DNA of 64,000 nucleotides from Parabacteroides merdae ATCC 43184 (GCF_025151215.1 NZ_CP102286.1:1550001-1614000), one strand, 5' to 3'; shown: positions 1 to 8,272, counted from the stretch's first letter. Numbers and translations are program-made. Notes: a model not told the origin generated them from the sequence alone.

Positions 1-929
1 ATCTGATTAAGATCTTGCCCCATCAACTTTCCTGCCGCCGACATTTGAGAGAAAGCCAACGTAAGCGAGTTAAACCTTTGGGTATCTCCCATAGAGACAT
101 CGCCAATAGCCTGTAAATAACGTGGTACTTTCTCAGCCTCGATATTAAAGCCTAACATCATCTGCGTAGCTTGGGTTACATCCGAAAACTCTAACGGAGA
201 AATCTTAGCATATTCACGTACTTGCGACATAAGCGCATCCGCTTTTTCCTTGCTTCCCAACAAGGTTTGAATAGCCGTATCTGCGGCTTGGAACTCGCCA
301 CGCACACGGATAATTTCAGAACCCAACGCTTTCAACACACCTACCCCACCGATAACAGCCAATACCTTCTTCCAAGAAATAGCAATACCGTTATTGCTAT
401 CTACTACCTCTTTAGCATCGTCTTTATAAAGGGCATATTCGTCACGAAGTTTCTTTACAGACAGACGTGCCCCAGCTTGTTGTTGTGTCAAGTCGAACAA
501 AACTGCCTTCTCTTCATCCAAAGCCTTACGTACAGCATTATATTCTTCCAATTTCTTATTAGCGGACAATGGATTTCTTTTCAATGCGATGCGATAGGCT
601 TCACCAAGGCGTTTTACATCCGCTTCTATGCCTTTAATTACCGACTTTTGAGCGATAATCTTTTCTGAGAACCCGTTTACAACTTGCGAGGCATCAAATA
701 TTTTCTTTTTAAAACCTTGATTTATCTCATTACCAGCACGTACAGCTGAAACGACAAGAGAATCCAATTCTTTCGTGTTTTTAGCTAATTGGGCTTCCAT
801 CGCACGGAAAGTAGCTGGAGATGTATTGCCATCCATCCCAGAAATAGTAGATTTCAGCTTATCTATCTCTTCCCGTAACTTAATGACTTTTTGATAGTCT
901 GCTTCTATGTGAAACGCTAATTTGGGCAT
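1..929 (-). CDS. Phage tail tape measure protein, N-terminal part
   Basis: Open from an ATG at 929 to the window edge (about 309 residues seen). The first 150 residues are charged and heptad-like (KLREEIDKLKSTISG, then long KK/EE helices), followed near residue 140 by a hydrophobic stretch (WKKVLAVIGGVGVLKALG) and a region with the pattern of phage tape measure N-terminal domains (MSQVREYAKISPLEFSDVTQ). Such proteins set tail length and may act in DNA ejection. It lies last in the tail module, directly after the two tail chaperone ORFs, as in lambda-like order. The C-terminus is outside the window. Confidence 0.85.
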   Translation of the reverse strand, partial: MPKLAFHIEADYQKVIKLREEIDKLKSTISGMDGNTSPATFRAMEAQLAKNTKELDSLVVSAVRAGNEINQGFKKKIFDASQVVNGFSEKIIAQKSVIKGIEADVKRLGEAYRIALKRNPLSANKKLEEYNAVRKALDEEKAVLFDLTQQQAGARLSVKKLRDEYALYKDDAKEVVDSNNGIAISWKKVLAVIGGVGVLKALGSEIIRVRGEFQAADTAIQTLLGSKEKADALMSQVREYAKISPLEFSDVTQATQMMLGFNIEAEKVPRYLQAIGDVSMGDTQRFNSLTLAFSQMSAAGKLMGQDLNQ

Positions 930-1027
930 ACATCAATGTTTTGGATAAAAGTACATTAGACAAATGAAGTAGTAGAATTTTATGAGAATAGATACATGAC
1001 AATGGAAAGATTGTCGTGAATATAGAA

Positions 1028-1195
1028 TCATGCTCCTCTTTTTTGTCTCATAAGATCCTTTCCCGACATCTTCTTTACTTCTGTTCCATCTTTATCCTCA
1101 TGGATATCGATAGGTTTATCAGCACTCATCAAGAGCAAAAGAAGATAAGGAAGATCCTCATACACCTCCCTGTAAGAAAGATGCAAATTTTCCAT
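1028..1195 (-). CDS. Small tail assembly chaperone (GT-like second ORF)
   Basis: A 55-residue ORF beginning MENLHLSYREVYEDLPY. It sits between the first chaperone ORF and the tape measure gene, where lambda-like phages keep the T part of G-GT. Its frame is -1 relative to the upstream ORF and stays open upstream past that ORF's stop, so it can be made as a fusion by frameshift or from its own ATG at 1195. Function is inferred from position and length. Confidence 0.6.
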   Translation of the reverse strand: MENLHLSYREVYEDLPYLLLLLMSADKPIDIHEDKDGTEVKKMSGKDLMRQKRGA

Positions 1196-1233
1196 AAATA
1201 AGGTAATACTTCCTACGATGGTATTTCCTCCTA

Positions 1234-1647
1234 CTATTTGGGTTTTACTGTTAGATTTGCCAGCTCCATCGCTAACTGGCAGACTACGAAAAAATCACGT
1301 CCAGTTATTAACTCAAAAGCGACAAAATACGCTTGCAATAATTCTTCTTTAGAACCTGAAAGCATCTGCCGTTCGAGGCTTTCAGCTCTTTTTTGATAAT
1401 TCGGGACATCACCAACCACCAAGAATGAAAGTCCCTTGACGATATTCTCCAAATTGACAGGAGCGACCTTCATTAATTCCCGCACAGTGCCATTTTCCGG
1501 TAAATCGACCTTACTTAAATATTGGGTAGCCCTCATTATCACTTTGATAGAAGGAGCTTTGATTACATATACTGTTCCCCCTACAACAATAGCTTTTCCA
1601 TAAGTACCGGAAAGTAACTCTGATATGTTTTTTGAAACCTCACTCAT
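1234..1647 (-). CDS. Phage tail assembly chaperone (G-like)
   Basis: 137 residues, acidic-to-neutral, mostly helical, beginning MSEVSKNISELLSG. Position between the tail tube protein and the tape measure gene is the classical place of the tail chaperone that keeps the tape measure soluble during tail assembly. It ends ...LTVKPK at a TAG (1236-1234); the -1 frame is open across this stop into the next small ORF. No catalytic motif. The assignment rests on gene order and size rather than a recognised domain. Confidence 0.65.
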   Translation of the reverse strand: MSEVSKNISELLSGTYGKAIVVGGTVYVIKAPSIKVIMRATQYLSKVDLPENGTVRELMKVAPVNLENIVKGLSFLVVGDVPNYQKRAESLERQMLSGSKEELLQAYFVAFELITGRDFFVVCQLAMELANLTVKPK

Positions 1648-1689
1648 AGTTTAAATATTAGAGGGTGATTGCTCACCCTCGTCATTAAC

Positions 1690-2217
1690 TTATCCACCCA
1701 AAGTTGTATCCTCCCCGTCTTCCCAGCGCTCAATAGGAACGCCGGCTTTGGTTGGTTTCAACGCCGTAAAAACAAGGGCTAAGCCAATTGCCTTTTCATT
1801 CGCTTTACCAGAAGCAGAAACACCGGCACGAGGAAAAATAATTTTCACACCATCTTCAGTTGTGGCACGGACGGTAAACTCTTTACTTTCTACATGATCG
1901 GCACGTTCCCATGTACCCGGCTTACTTTCTGAACCCGCAGTAAACTTACCTCCTTGGAATTTAGCCTTAGTTTCAAGATCATACATACCAATAGAAGCAT
2001 TGATCTTAACCGCACCCGGCTTTTTAGAGGAATAATAGGTATTTCCAGCTACATCTTTGTAATCCTTAACCTCCGGATCTTCATCCTCATAAGTGAAGGT
2101 GTCCTCATGAACTACCGGGACTTCTTCAAAAACAGAACCTTCGGCACCACCAGCCCCGATCGGCGCAACCTCCAGCTTCTGAAGGTTTACCACCACAATT
2201 TTTTTATTCTCTGCCAT
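1690..2217 (-). CDS. Major tail (tube) protein
   Basis: 175 residues, rich in beta-strand-forming and charged residues, with a C-terminal GLALVFTALKPTKAG strand of the kind seen in tail tube proteins of siphophages. It follows the tail terminator-like and connector genes and precedes the tail chaperones, which is the standard place of the tube protein that polymerises around the tape measure. Ribosome site GGAG-like bases are not evident, as usual in Bacteroidales. Confidence comes from length, composition and order. Confidence 0.75.
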   Translation of the reverse strand: MAENKKIVVVNLQKLEVAPIGAGGAEGSVFEEVPVVHEDTFTYEDEDPEVKDYKDVAGNTYYSSKKPGAVKINASIGMYDLETKAKFQGGKFTAGSESKPGTWERADHVESKEFTVRATTEDGVKIIFPRAGVSASGKANEKAIGLALVFTALKPTKAGVPIERWEDGEDTTLGG

Positions 2218-2219
2218 AA

Positions 2220-2609
2220 CTATTTTACATTTAAAACTTCAAACAAAACACTAACATTCACATAATGACACTTTAAAGCAGTATCCGCTTCCGTTCCTAT
2301 ATTATAGATAGAATAGCGATAAAAAGAACCATTATAGGAACCTGTACTCCTTAATATCTTCATAGCTTGTCTTTCAAGCTCATTCAGTCGGATAGAGTTG
2401 GCTTCATTCTTGCTCAAATCGGGCACACAAAGATTCACTTCTGCGAAAGACTTCTTCCAATAAGTCCCCGGCTGTTGCTTCTTCGTGTGAATGACAATCC
2501 TTTCGGACTTCAATTCACCCGTCAGCGTTTCCCCGTTGGGTACTATGCTTATTCCGAAAGCCTTGCAATCCCGGTAGAGAATGTTTCCTATGTCGGTAGT
2601 TACTATCAT
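2220..2609 (-). CDS. Tail terminator / tail completion-like protein
   Basis: 129 residues, MIVTTDIGNILYRDCKAFGISIVPNG..., an alpha/beta protein of the size of tail terminators (DUF3168/gpU-like). It lies two bases upstream of the tail tube gene in transcription order and overlaps the start of the preceding ORF by four bases, so it is translationally coupled. Tail terminators cap the tail tube before joining the head. The family was not recognised by a definite motif. Confidence 0.5.
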   Translation of the reverse strand: MIVTTDIGNILYRDCKAFGISIVPNGETLTGELKSERIVIHTKKQQPGTYWKKSFAEVNLCVPDLSKNEANSIRLNELERQAMKILRSTGSYNGSFYRYSIYNIGTEADTALKCHYVNVSVLFEVLNVK

Positions 2610-3001
2610 CCCAATGCTTTGATACGTTGATTGAGAATGTTCAAATACTCGCCCATATAATCACGCTGTTGCAGAAGCAAATCACGTTGGTGTTCATTTT
2701 TTACAACTTCTTCAAACTTGGGAGTATCTACAAAAGCACACAGCTTACTAAACTTTTCGGCTAAATCCTGCTGCTCAATAAGCAAACGGTCAAGGAAAGT
2801 ATCAGCGCACTTATATGTTTCCTCAAACTCATCTTTAGGAAGCCATGATTCTATATCATTATCATACTTCACATGATAGCCATTTATAGACCGTTCTTCT
2901 TTTGTTAGCTTTCCACCTACTGCAATCAAGCATTTTTCGTCAGCTTCGCCCATTTTCATAGGTTCAGCTTCAATCTGTTTTGTTCCAATGTACTTTTTCA
3001 T
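2606..3001 (-). CDS. Small phage protein with C-terminal helical hairpin
   Basis: 131 residues in two parts. Residues 1-65 start KKYIGTKQIEAEPM and end with the motif GYHVKYDNDIESWLPKDEFE, a small beta domain common in Bacteroides phages. Residues 70-130 are a helical hairpin (RLLIEQQDLAEKFSKL ... LLLQQRDYMGEYLNILNQRI). From memory the C-terminal pattern resembles the crAss001_48 / Acb2-Tad1 hairpin group of small phage proteins, some of which bind signalling nucleotides; this is an inference. It sits among connector genes, which is an odd place for an anti-defence protein. Confidence 0.45.
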   Translation of the reverse strand: MKKYIGTKQIEAEPMKMGEADEKCLIAVGGKLTKEERSINGYHVKYDNDIESWLPKDEFEETYKCADTFLDRLLIEQQDLAEKFSKLCAFVDTPKFEEVVKNEHQRDLLLQQRDYMGEYLNILNQRIKALG

Positions 3002-3297
3002 TTTTCAAATTCTTCTTTTAATCGTTTCTCCGCATGAAGAGCGGCACCACTTAAAACATCATACCCTTTAGATTCTACGAATGATGCGTATTCCGCTTCG
3101 TTTTTCAGTGTCAAACCGTCTTTATCGACATCGTAATCATTGGACGTTCTCAAAGTGAGTGTATGGTCTTGATAATCCCCATGTTCCTCTGCGTACTTCA
3201 CAGCTTCATCGCCTACATCAATCATCTTCTTTTCGACCTCCCATTCTCCTTCATCGAAAAAGGAGTCGACATCTGAGAAATCGAAATCTACATCCAT
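2998..3297 (-). CDS. HK97 gp10-like head-tail / tail completion protein
   Basis: 99 residues. The N-terminus is acidic (DVDFDFSDVDSFFDEGEWE), then VGDEAVKYAEEHGDYQDHTLTLRTSN and AEYASFVESKGYDVLSGA follow the layout of the HK97-gp10 family (helix, 'dxTgnLr' turn, 'YA.fVE.G' strand). These proteins join or complete the tail. It overlaps both neighbours by a few bases, consistent with one translationally coupled connector block. Confidence 0.65.
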   Translation of the reverse strand: MDVDFDFSDVDSFFDEGEWEVEKKMIDVGDEAVKYAEEHGDYQDHTLTLRTSNDYDVDKDGLTLKNEAEYASFVESKGYDVLSGAALHAEKRLKEEFEK

Positions 3298-3611
3298 AAT
3301 TCCGAGTAGTTAAAGTAGTTTGTACTCTTTACCGTGTAGACTTCGCCTTGACCTCTTACGCCATCACCATCCATGCAACGTACTTCATCGCCAGCCTTGA
3401 CAGTAATTCTTTTCTCACATACTACATGATAATTCGGACGATACACAGAGCCGTTATCAGATGAAAACTCTTTGGTAGTGTTATCATCACAACGGCATTT
3501 GCCTACCTCCTGCCAGCATTCACCACCTGTACCGGGAATGGGTCTTCCGAACTCATCCTTAGCCATCGGGGTGATAACTTTAACCTGCAATATGTGTGGA
3601 GCGAATATCAT
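3288..3611 (-). CDS. Head closure / head-tail connector protein
   Basis: 107 residues, mostly beta, with KAGDEVRCMDGDGVRGQGEVYTVKS near the C-terminus, the kind of beta-barrel seen in SPP1 gp16-like head closure proteins. It overlaps the upstream gp6-like ORF by 4 bases and the downstream gp10-like ORF by 10 bases. Role inferred from order: adaptor, closure, gp10-like, terminator, tube. Confidence 0.55.
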   Translation of the reverse strand: MIFAPHILQVKVITPMAKDEFGRPIPGTGGECWQEVGKCRCDDNTTKEFSSDNGSVYRPNYHVVCEKRITVKAGDEVRCMDGDGVRGQGEVYTVKSTNYFNYSELWM

Positions 3612-3934
3612 AAGAAAGTCACTTTAGGTTTGTTACCCAGTTCGTCTTTCAAACCGTACTGTTTACACAGCCATGAGTACAATTTCATTAGACTATCAAC
3701 ATAATTAGACCAAGACACAGAAAATCCGCTTTCGCTGACCGAAGATGGATTTTGTATCATCCACGGAATTTGCTTTGCACAAGCGACCTCTAATCTTGCC
3801 CGATTTTCCTCGGCAAAAGGTTCTTCACCATCCAATCCCGTTCTTGAAAGTATATTTTCAACTACAAGATTAGACGGGGTGTTCTTATCAAATACGCTTA
3901 GTACAAACTCCTTGTTACTCATGGCTGCTATCAT
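3608..3934 (-). CDS. Head-tail adaptor-like protein (DUF6706-like)
   Basis: 108 residues, helical, with RARLEVACAKQIPWMIQNPS and WSNYVDSLMKLYSWLCKQYG, a pattern I associate with small Bacteroides phage adaptor proteins. MSNKEF at 3922 is a possible internal start. It follows the capsid genes and starts the connector block, which suits a gp6-like adaptor ring protein. The start is 1 base from the stop of the preceding secreted protein. Confidence 0.5.
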   Translation of the reverse strand: MIAAMSNKEFVLSVFDKNTPSNLVVENILSRTGLDGEEPFAEENRARLEVACAKQIPWMIQNPSSVSESGFSVSWSNYVDSLMKLYSWLCKQYGLKDELGNKPKVTFL

Positions 3935-4300
3935 TCAATATGGTGTAATCAGTTTACTATATGCGGTATAGCTATAATGCGTACAATGTTTAGATTTATA
4001 GATGTATCTGAACGGACATTTGGGAACATTAATTCGTATCCCTTGAATAGCCGCTTCCTCTTTCATCGAACACATCATAGCCGGGTTATTTGCAACCAAG
4101 AAGACGGGAGGTGTCATGGTCAGTACAACACAATCAGCCGGAACCGTTTCCAAAGTGATAAACTGAATATCCGGCAGACCAACATCAACCGATGGATTCA
4201 CGTATTCACACTTAGGAGATTCCACACTTGCTGCCTGCACGCTCAACGAAACCAAAGACATCATTAAAAAGCCACACATGGCAAAAATAAAATTCTTCAT
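3935..4300 (-). CDS. Small exported Cys-containing protein in the head operon
   Basis: 121 residues with a clear signal peptide (MKNFIFAMCGFLMMSLVSLSVQA, cleavage near residue 23) and about six cysteines in the mature part (CEYVN, ADCVVL, MMCSMK, KCPFRY, KHCTHY). No known family. It is embedded between the capsid and connector genes, in the same direction, so it is expressed late. An exported protein there may act on the cell envelope (lysis, exclusion or adhesion); no function can be assigned. Confidence 0.55.
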   Translation of the reverse strand: MKNFIFAMCGFLMMSLVSLSVQAASVESPKCEYVNPSVDVGLPDIQFITLETVPADCVVLTMTPPVFLVANNPAMMCSMKEEAAIQGIRINVPKCPFRYIYKSKHCTHYSYTAYSKLITPY

Positions 4301-4357
4301 TTCTTTTCTGATTTATAAAATTAGACAATGGAAGGGTAGAAGCACTACCCTATCCTT

Positions 4358-4708
4358 TTACTCGATACCTAATGCTTCTTTCAGTTTGGCTGTTGATTCT
4401 TCATCCAGTTCTGCAACCTTAGCCAAAAGAGTTTCCTCTTTCATATTGCCGGAAGCCTGCGCACCGATAGATTTCAAAGCATCAATCAAAGTTTTCTTCT
4501 CAAACTCCTTTTCAAAGAGGGAAATTTTCACCTCTTTCTTTTCTTCAGGGGCTTTCACTTCGGGATTTTTTGCCTCAATCCGTTCAGCAAGTCTGCGGCT
4601 TTCCATATCCAGCACACGGGCTTCCTCACCGACTTCAATCACTTCACCGGGAGTATAATACTTTCCGGTGAACTTGTCGCGGAAAACTGATATAACCTTT
4701 ACTTTCAT
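4358..4708 (-). CDS. Head-associated protein with C-terminal HeH/LEM-like domain
   Basis: 116 residues. Residues 1-45 form a small beta unit with the FxDKFTGKYYTPGEVIEV pattern common in phage head genes; residues 65-116 are a charged linker and a helix-extended-loop-helix-like end (KTLIDALKSIGAQASGNMKEETLLAKVAEL). Proteins like this lie beside the capsid gene in Bacteroidales phages. It may be a head accessory protein; the exact role is unknown. Confidence 0.5.
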   Translation of the reverse strand: MKVKVISVFRDKFTGKYYTPGEVIEVGEEARVLDMESRRLAERIEAKNPEVKAPEEKKEVKISLFEKEFEKKTLIDALKSIGAQASGNMKEETLLAKVAELDEESTAKLKEALGIE

Positions 4709-4719
4709 ATCCTACCCCC

Positions 4720-5841
4720 TTATGCTGATTGGATGGATGCAATTTCGCTCAAATCGAAATTGGTAATCAAATCTGGATTGGAAATCTGCGGAATCCACTC
4801 TGCCGTATATTCCATGTAGCGACCGTTTTTGTCACGGTAGTTAGAGATAAGCATCTGCCCCTCTGACGGGGTATAAGTACGTCCCTGTACCGGGTCTGTC
4901 GCTTCATACGGGGTATGATGGCGCATATAACCAATGTTGTCAGAAGGTAACAGAGTAATACGGTTATCCGCGTAAATCTGCACGTTTTTTCCCGTCTGGT
5001 CTTTCACATAGTCCTCCTTGATTTCGATGCGAGGCAGACCGATGCCGGTGAACACTTCGGAAGCCAAAGAAGAGGAAACCAATCCCGTACTCAACTTCAT
5101 TTCGTTGCTGCCGAGAATCATCTTGTACTGCTCACCAAATTCAGATGAACCAAGAACAAGCTTGTTGAAAGATGCACGAGTCATAACCATCTTGGCATAA
5201 ACGCCATAGTCCGGTGCCAAGGAATGAAGTTCCTCTCTCAAATAAGAGATAAACATATTCTTTCCGTCCACAACCACATCTCCACTTTTCGGCTTGATAA
5301 AATTGAACGGAAGGGTAATCTCCAGCAGTTTATTATTGGTCTGACCGGAAGTGATTGCAGCATCCTTGTTGTAAACGGTGGCTTCACCAAGCATCAACAG
5401 CGCACCGACAATAATATCCATACGCTTGTGGGCGGCAAGGGTAATCTGACGGTAGTCGTCTGCCAGGAAGTTTACAATCTCTTCCATTGCAGCCTTTTGG
5501 TCGGCTGGCTTAGCGGCATTGAACTTGTCAATCAAATCCTGCAATTCAGAAAGACGGTCAATAGACATCTGATAAGCATCACCCAAATAGGCAATCTCAC
5601 CATATCCGGAACCGATGTTCCGACGTTCACGGATGGGTTTCTCTCCAAAACGCGAATTGATGGAGCCGGCCATAACTCCAGTTACAGAACCGATATAGTC
5701 TTTGAACACACGAGTAGTCACTCTGCGGAAAGTAAGATACTGCTGCCAATAGATTGTGTCCTTGCGTGTCTGGTTCACACGTCTGATGATAGCGGAAACA
5801 ATGTTCGCATCATCGAATAATGTTTGAATCGTTAAAAACAT
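4720..5841 (-). CDS. Major capsid protein (lambda E-like)
   Basis: 373 residues, the size of lambda-type major capsid proteins. Features include an early TIYWQQYLTFRRV strand, a helical P-domain-like stretch (LAAHKRMDIIVGALLMLGEATVYN) and a C-terminal TAEWIPQISNPDLITNF, which fits the E-type capsid family. It follows scaffold and decoration genes in transcription order. It forms the icosahedral shell after scaffold-directed assembly. No upstream protease gene is seen in the head module. Confidence 0.85.
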   Translation of the reverse strand: MFLTIQTLFDDANIVSAIIRRVNQTRKDTIYWQQYLTFRRVTTRVFKDYIGSVTGVMAGSINSRFGEKPIRERRNIGSGYGEIAYLGDAYQMSIDRLSELQDLIDKFNAAKPADQKAAMEEIVNFLADDYRQITLAAHKRMDIIVGALLMLGEATVYNKDAAITSGQTNNKLLEITLPFNFIKPKSGDVVVDGKNMFISYLREELHSLAPDYGVYAKMVMTRASFNKLVLGSSEFGEQYKMILGSNEMKLSTGLVSSSLASEVFTGIGLPRIEIKEDYVKDQTGKNVQIYADNRITLLPSDNIGYMRHHTPYEATDPVQGRTYTPSEGQMLISNYRDKNGRYMEYTAEWIPQISNPDLITNFDLSEIASIQSA

Positions 5842-5852
5842 ATCCTACCTCC

Positions 5853-6449
5853 TTACTCGTTAAATTCAAACCATCCCTTCATGTTGGCTTTATCGTTCTC
5901 GGAGAACGGCATAACCAATTTTGAGGGTTCAATTTCTGCGGCTGTACGAAGCAATGAAACCAATGTGATTCCGTCCTCAACCTTTGTACGGTTAAACAGA
6001 GCCGAATTAGCTACATGCTTTTGTTTTAAACCATCAACTGCAACCGCATTGAATAATACGGCATCTTTGGCGATATTCTCACCAAAAGCAGCCTTAATAG
6101 TCAATACATCATAACCGGCATTAGATTTATCAATTGCCGTTACTTCTGCGCCTTTCTTGCCGCTTCCGACAAACATACCCACATAAGCCAAAGAGTTCTT
6201 GGCTACTTTGATAGACAAAGCCTCTCCACCAGTGGTATAGGCTTCCACAACTCTCACATTGATTACCGCATAAGCGAACTTGTTTTTCAAGTCCGCACAA
6301 ATCGGTGTAAATCCGGGAAGAAAACTTCCCACTACCAGGTTCTGCGTATCAAGTTTGAACGGACCACGTCTACGAATGCCGGTCTGGACATCGTAGCGTT
6401 CCTCTTGCTCAACGGGCGGAACCAAGTCATACTTAAATCCTGCTGACAT
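5853..6449 (-). CDS. Head fibre / decoration protein
   Basis: 198 residues, beta-rich, beginning SAGFKYDLVPPVEQEERYDV and including RRRGPFKLDTQNLVVGSFLPGF. Proteins of this type precede the capsid gene in Bacteroides phages and are often labelled head fibre proteins. Eleven bases separate it from the capsid gene and two from the scaffold gene. It probably decorates the capsid surface. The family name is from memory and not proven by a motif. Confidence 0.55.
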   Translation of the reverse strand: MSAGFKYDLVPPVEQEERYDVQTGIRRRGPFKLDTQNLVVGSFLPGFTPICADLKNKFAYAVINVRVVEAYTTGGEALSIKVAKNSLAYVGMFVGSGKKGAEVTAIDKSNAGYDVLTIKAAFGENIAKDAVLFNAVAVDGLKQKHVANSALFNRTKVEDGITLVSLLRTAAEIEPSKLVMPFSENDKANMKGWFEFNE

Positions 6450-6451
6450 AA

Positions 6452-7087
6452 TTAATTCTTGTTTTGTTCAACAATAGTTTTCGTCCCCTCATCAATCATC
6501 TTAGCGATAGATTCAGATTCTTTCTCAATCTTCGCTTCCGCTGATTCGGGAGGGGTTACGCCTTTGAAGCCGTCATTTGCGAACTCCTGCTTCAAATCCT
6601 TGAAGTATGCGTCCAAGTCCTCATCGTCCTTGATGGCGCATCGTTTGGCGTAGTTTTCGGGAATACCATACTCCTTTGCCTTTGCCAAAATCTGCTGGCT
6701 ACGTGTTGCTTGAGCCTTCTCCGTTTCAAACTGTGTTAGCTTATCAGAAAGGCTCTTGTTGGAATCAATTAAAGCTTGCGCCCATGCAGGCACATCGTCT
6801 TTATTCTCTTCCGTTTTAGTGGTTGTGGTAGTCTCGATTGGCTTACCGTCTTTAAGGTTATGTTTCTTCTCGTAGTTGGAAACTGCGGTCTTGGAAGCAT
6901 CCCCGGCACGGAAATCACCATAGGAATTAAGCACGTCCGAAAAATTGATACCCTCAATAATGGAGTTTACCTTTGTCTCGTCCGTTACACCCTCTGCCTT
7001 CTTAGTGGCAATGCGGGTAAGAATAGCAGTGTCCACCCCTGCGAATTTCTGTTGTAGCCCTGCTAAGATTTGTTCTAAGATTGTCAT
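6452..7087 (-). CDS. Capsid scaffolding protein
   Basis: 211 residues, almost wholly charged and helical, with a low-complexity TTTTTKTEENKDD linker around residue 90 and a long coiled-coil-like stretch (SNKSLSDKLTQFETEKAQ). This composition and its place just before decoration and capsid genes are typical of scaffold proteins that template procapsid assembly and then leave. It is the first gene after the terminator at 7207-7233, so the head module probably has its own promoter in 7088-7206. Confidence 0.75.
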   Translation of the reverse strand: MTILEQILAGLQQKFAGVDTAILTRIATKKAEGVTDETKVNSIIEGINFSDVLNSYGDFRAGDASKTAVSNYEKKHNLKDGKPIETTTTTKTEENKDDVPAWAQALIDSNKSLSDKLTQFETEKAQATRSQQILAKAKEYGIPENYAKRCAIKDDEDLDAYFKDLKQEFANDGFKGVTPPESAEAKIEKESESIAKMIDEGTKTIVEQNKN

Positions 7088-7206
7088 ACCGTATGAATTT
7101 GATTTATAAATTTCTACGGTAAAATTCGATCTTAATAAAGAGAATGAGAAATAATCAGGATAGTTATATACGACAATCAGACTATTGTCATAAATATGAC
7201 AAAAAA

Positions 7207-7233
7207 AGGCGTGAAACCGAATGAATCACGCCT
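7207..7233 (-). terminator. Rho-independent terminator between HicAB block and head module
   Basis: Perfect 8-bp stem AGGCGTGA / TCACGCCT (7207-7214 with 7226-7233), followed on the minus strand by a run of seven T. It ends the 8247-7256 transcript before the scaffold gene. Confidence 0.75.
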
Positions 7234-7255
7234 AAAATATAGTAAGATAGTATGC

Positions 7256-7630
7256 CTAAAGTTTTACTTCTAATTTTTGACCTGTCAAATCAAAATACAG
7301 GTTTTGAAGTTGATGGAGGGATTTCACTTGTATATTGTAATCGACTCCCTTCAAATGGAAATCTGCGTCCAACTCAAACAAGGGACTATAATAAGTGACA
7401 ACTCCCCATTTATGCTTTTCAAATCCACACTTCAACAACAGTTCTTCTGTAAGAGGAATGGGATTAAGGTTCTCTACATAGGTACGAAATACCGCTTCTG
7501 ATGATATTCCACTCGCTTCATATTTTGGATATTCAATCTCACTATATCCTATTTCTGTTATCTTATATGGAGTTTTGCTATTTTGTAAATAGACATAATT
7601 ACCAATTTTCAATTCTCTAACATCCACCAT
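7256..7630 (-). CDS. Conserved phage protein of unknown function
   Basis: 124 residues. It begins VDVRELKIGNYVYLQ, has the block NLNPIPLTEELLLKCGFEKH in the middle, and ends with VKSLHQLQNLYFDLTGQKLEV. This architecture (RIGNYV ... IPLTEEWL..GF ... VHQLQNLYF.LTG.EL) recurs in many Bacteroidales phages and plasmids, but I know no function. It lies 1 base downstream of hicB and before a terminator, so it is part of the HicAB transcript. Confidence 0.6.
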   Translation of the reverse strand: MVDVRELKIGNYVYLQNSKTPYKITEIGYSEIEYPKYEASGISSEAVFRTYVENLNPIPLTEELLLKCGFEKHKWGVVTYYSPLFELDADFHLKGVDYNIQVKSLHQLQNLYFDLTGQKLEVKL

Positions 7631-7631
7631 A

Positions 7632-8024
7632 CTATAACAAATTTATAGCCGATAACTCCTTTGTCAATGATTGAATACCCCTCTGAATTTTCTCTAACTG
7701 CTGCCTGCGAGGTTTGTGAACTCCGGCAGCATAATGCCACAACTGGCGTTCATTGATTCCTGTAATACGGCTCAATGCAGCCTTAGTAAAGATATTACTG
7801 TAATAGTTGATAAAAGTAGCAGCATCAATCTTAAACTTTAACTCAAATTCTCCAGAAAGCACCTCACAAGGATTAGAGTTATCTTCCAAATACAATTCGA
7901 TAGCCTCCTTCATGTTATCTTCCAACTCCTTCATGTCGTTACCGACTGTAATGACAGGAGCATCTTCAATATAAGCACTTAAGTTCTTTCCTGCGTGTTC
8001 TACAATAACTTCTACTGTTTTCAT
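7632..8024 (-). CDS. hicB: HicB-type antitoxin
   Basis: 130 residues. Residues 1-60 form the HicB ferredoxin-like fold (VEVIVEHAGKNLSAYIEDAPVITVGNDMKELEDNMKEAIELY); residues 75-125 form a DNA-binding HTH-like end (TKAALSRITGINERQLWHYAAGVHKPRRQQLEKI). It should neutralise the HicA RNase encoded just upstream and repress their promoter. Overlaps nothing; 34 bases separate it from hicA. Confidence 0.85.
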   Translation of the reverse strand: MKTVEVIVEHAGKNLSAYIEDAPVITVGNDMKELEDNMKEAIELYLEDNSNPCEVLSGEFELKFKIDAATFINYYSNIFTKAALSRITGINERQLWHYAAGVHKPRRQQLEKIQRGIQSLTKELSAINLL

Positions 8025-8058
8025 ATTACCTCCTTTTTTAATTAAGAGAACAAGGGGG

Positions 8059-8247
8059 CTACTTTAGCCCCGCTTGTCTCAAAATGCTGTAATAAGTGCC
8101 TTTCTCAACGCCTTTGCTGTTATGATTCGGTACAATAACCACTTTGCCGTCTTTCTCAAACTTCATGTGACTACCTTTCTGACTCTTTAGAACAAAACCG
8201 TTTTCTTGCAACATAGTTACAACGTCTTTAACTGATTTGTAACTCAT
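8059..8247 (-). CDS. hicA: HicA-type mRNA interferase toxin
   Basis: 62 residues, the typical HicA length: SYKSVKDVVTMLQENGFVLKSQKGSHMKFEKDGKVVIVPNH. The catalytic histidine is in GSHMKF and the dsRBD-like fold is complete. HicA cleaves mRNA; the partner hicB follows. The pair is inserted between portal and scaffold genes with its own promoter (8273-8302) and flanking terminators. Confidence 0.85.
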   Translation of the reverse strand: MSYKSVKDVVTMLQENGFVLKSQKGSHMKFEKDGKVVIVPNHNSKGVEKGTYYSILRQAGLK

Positions 8248-8272
8248 AACGCTTTGGACTTAATTACCATGC

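Noticed and set aside
222..668. 148-codon plus-strand ORF
   Set aside because: It lies antisense to the tape measure gene, which has the better composition, domain pattern and operon context.
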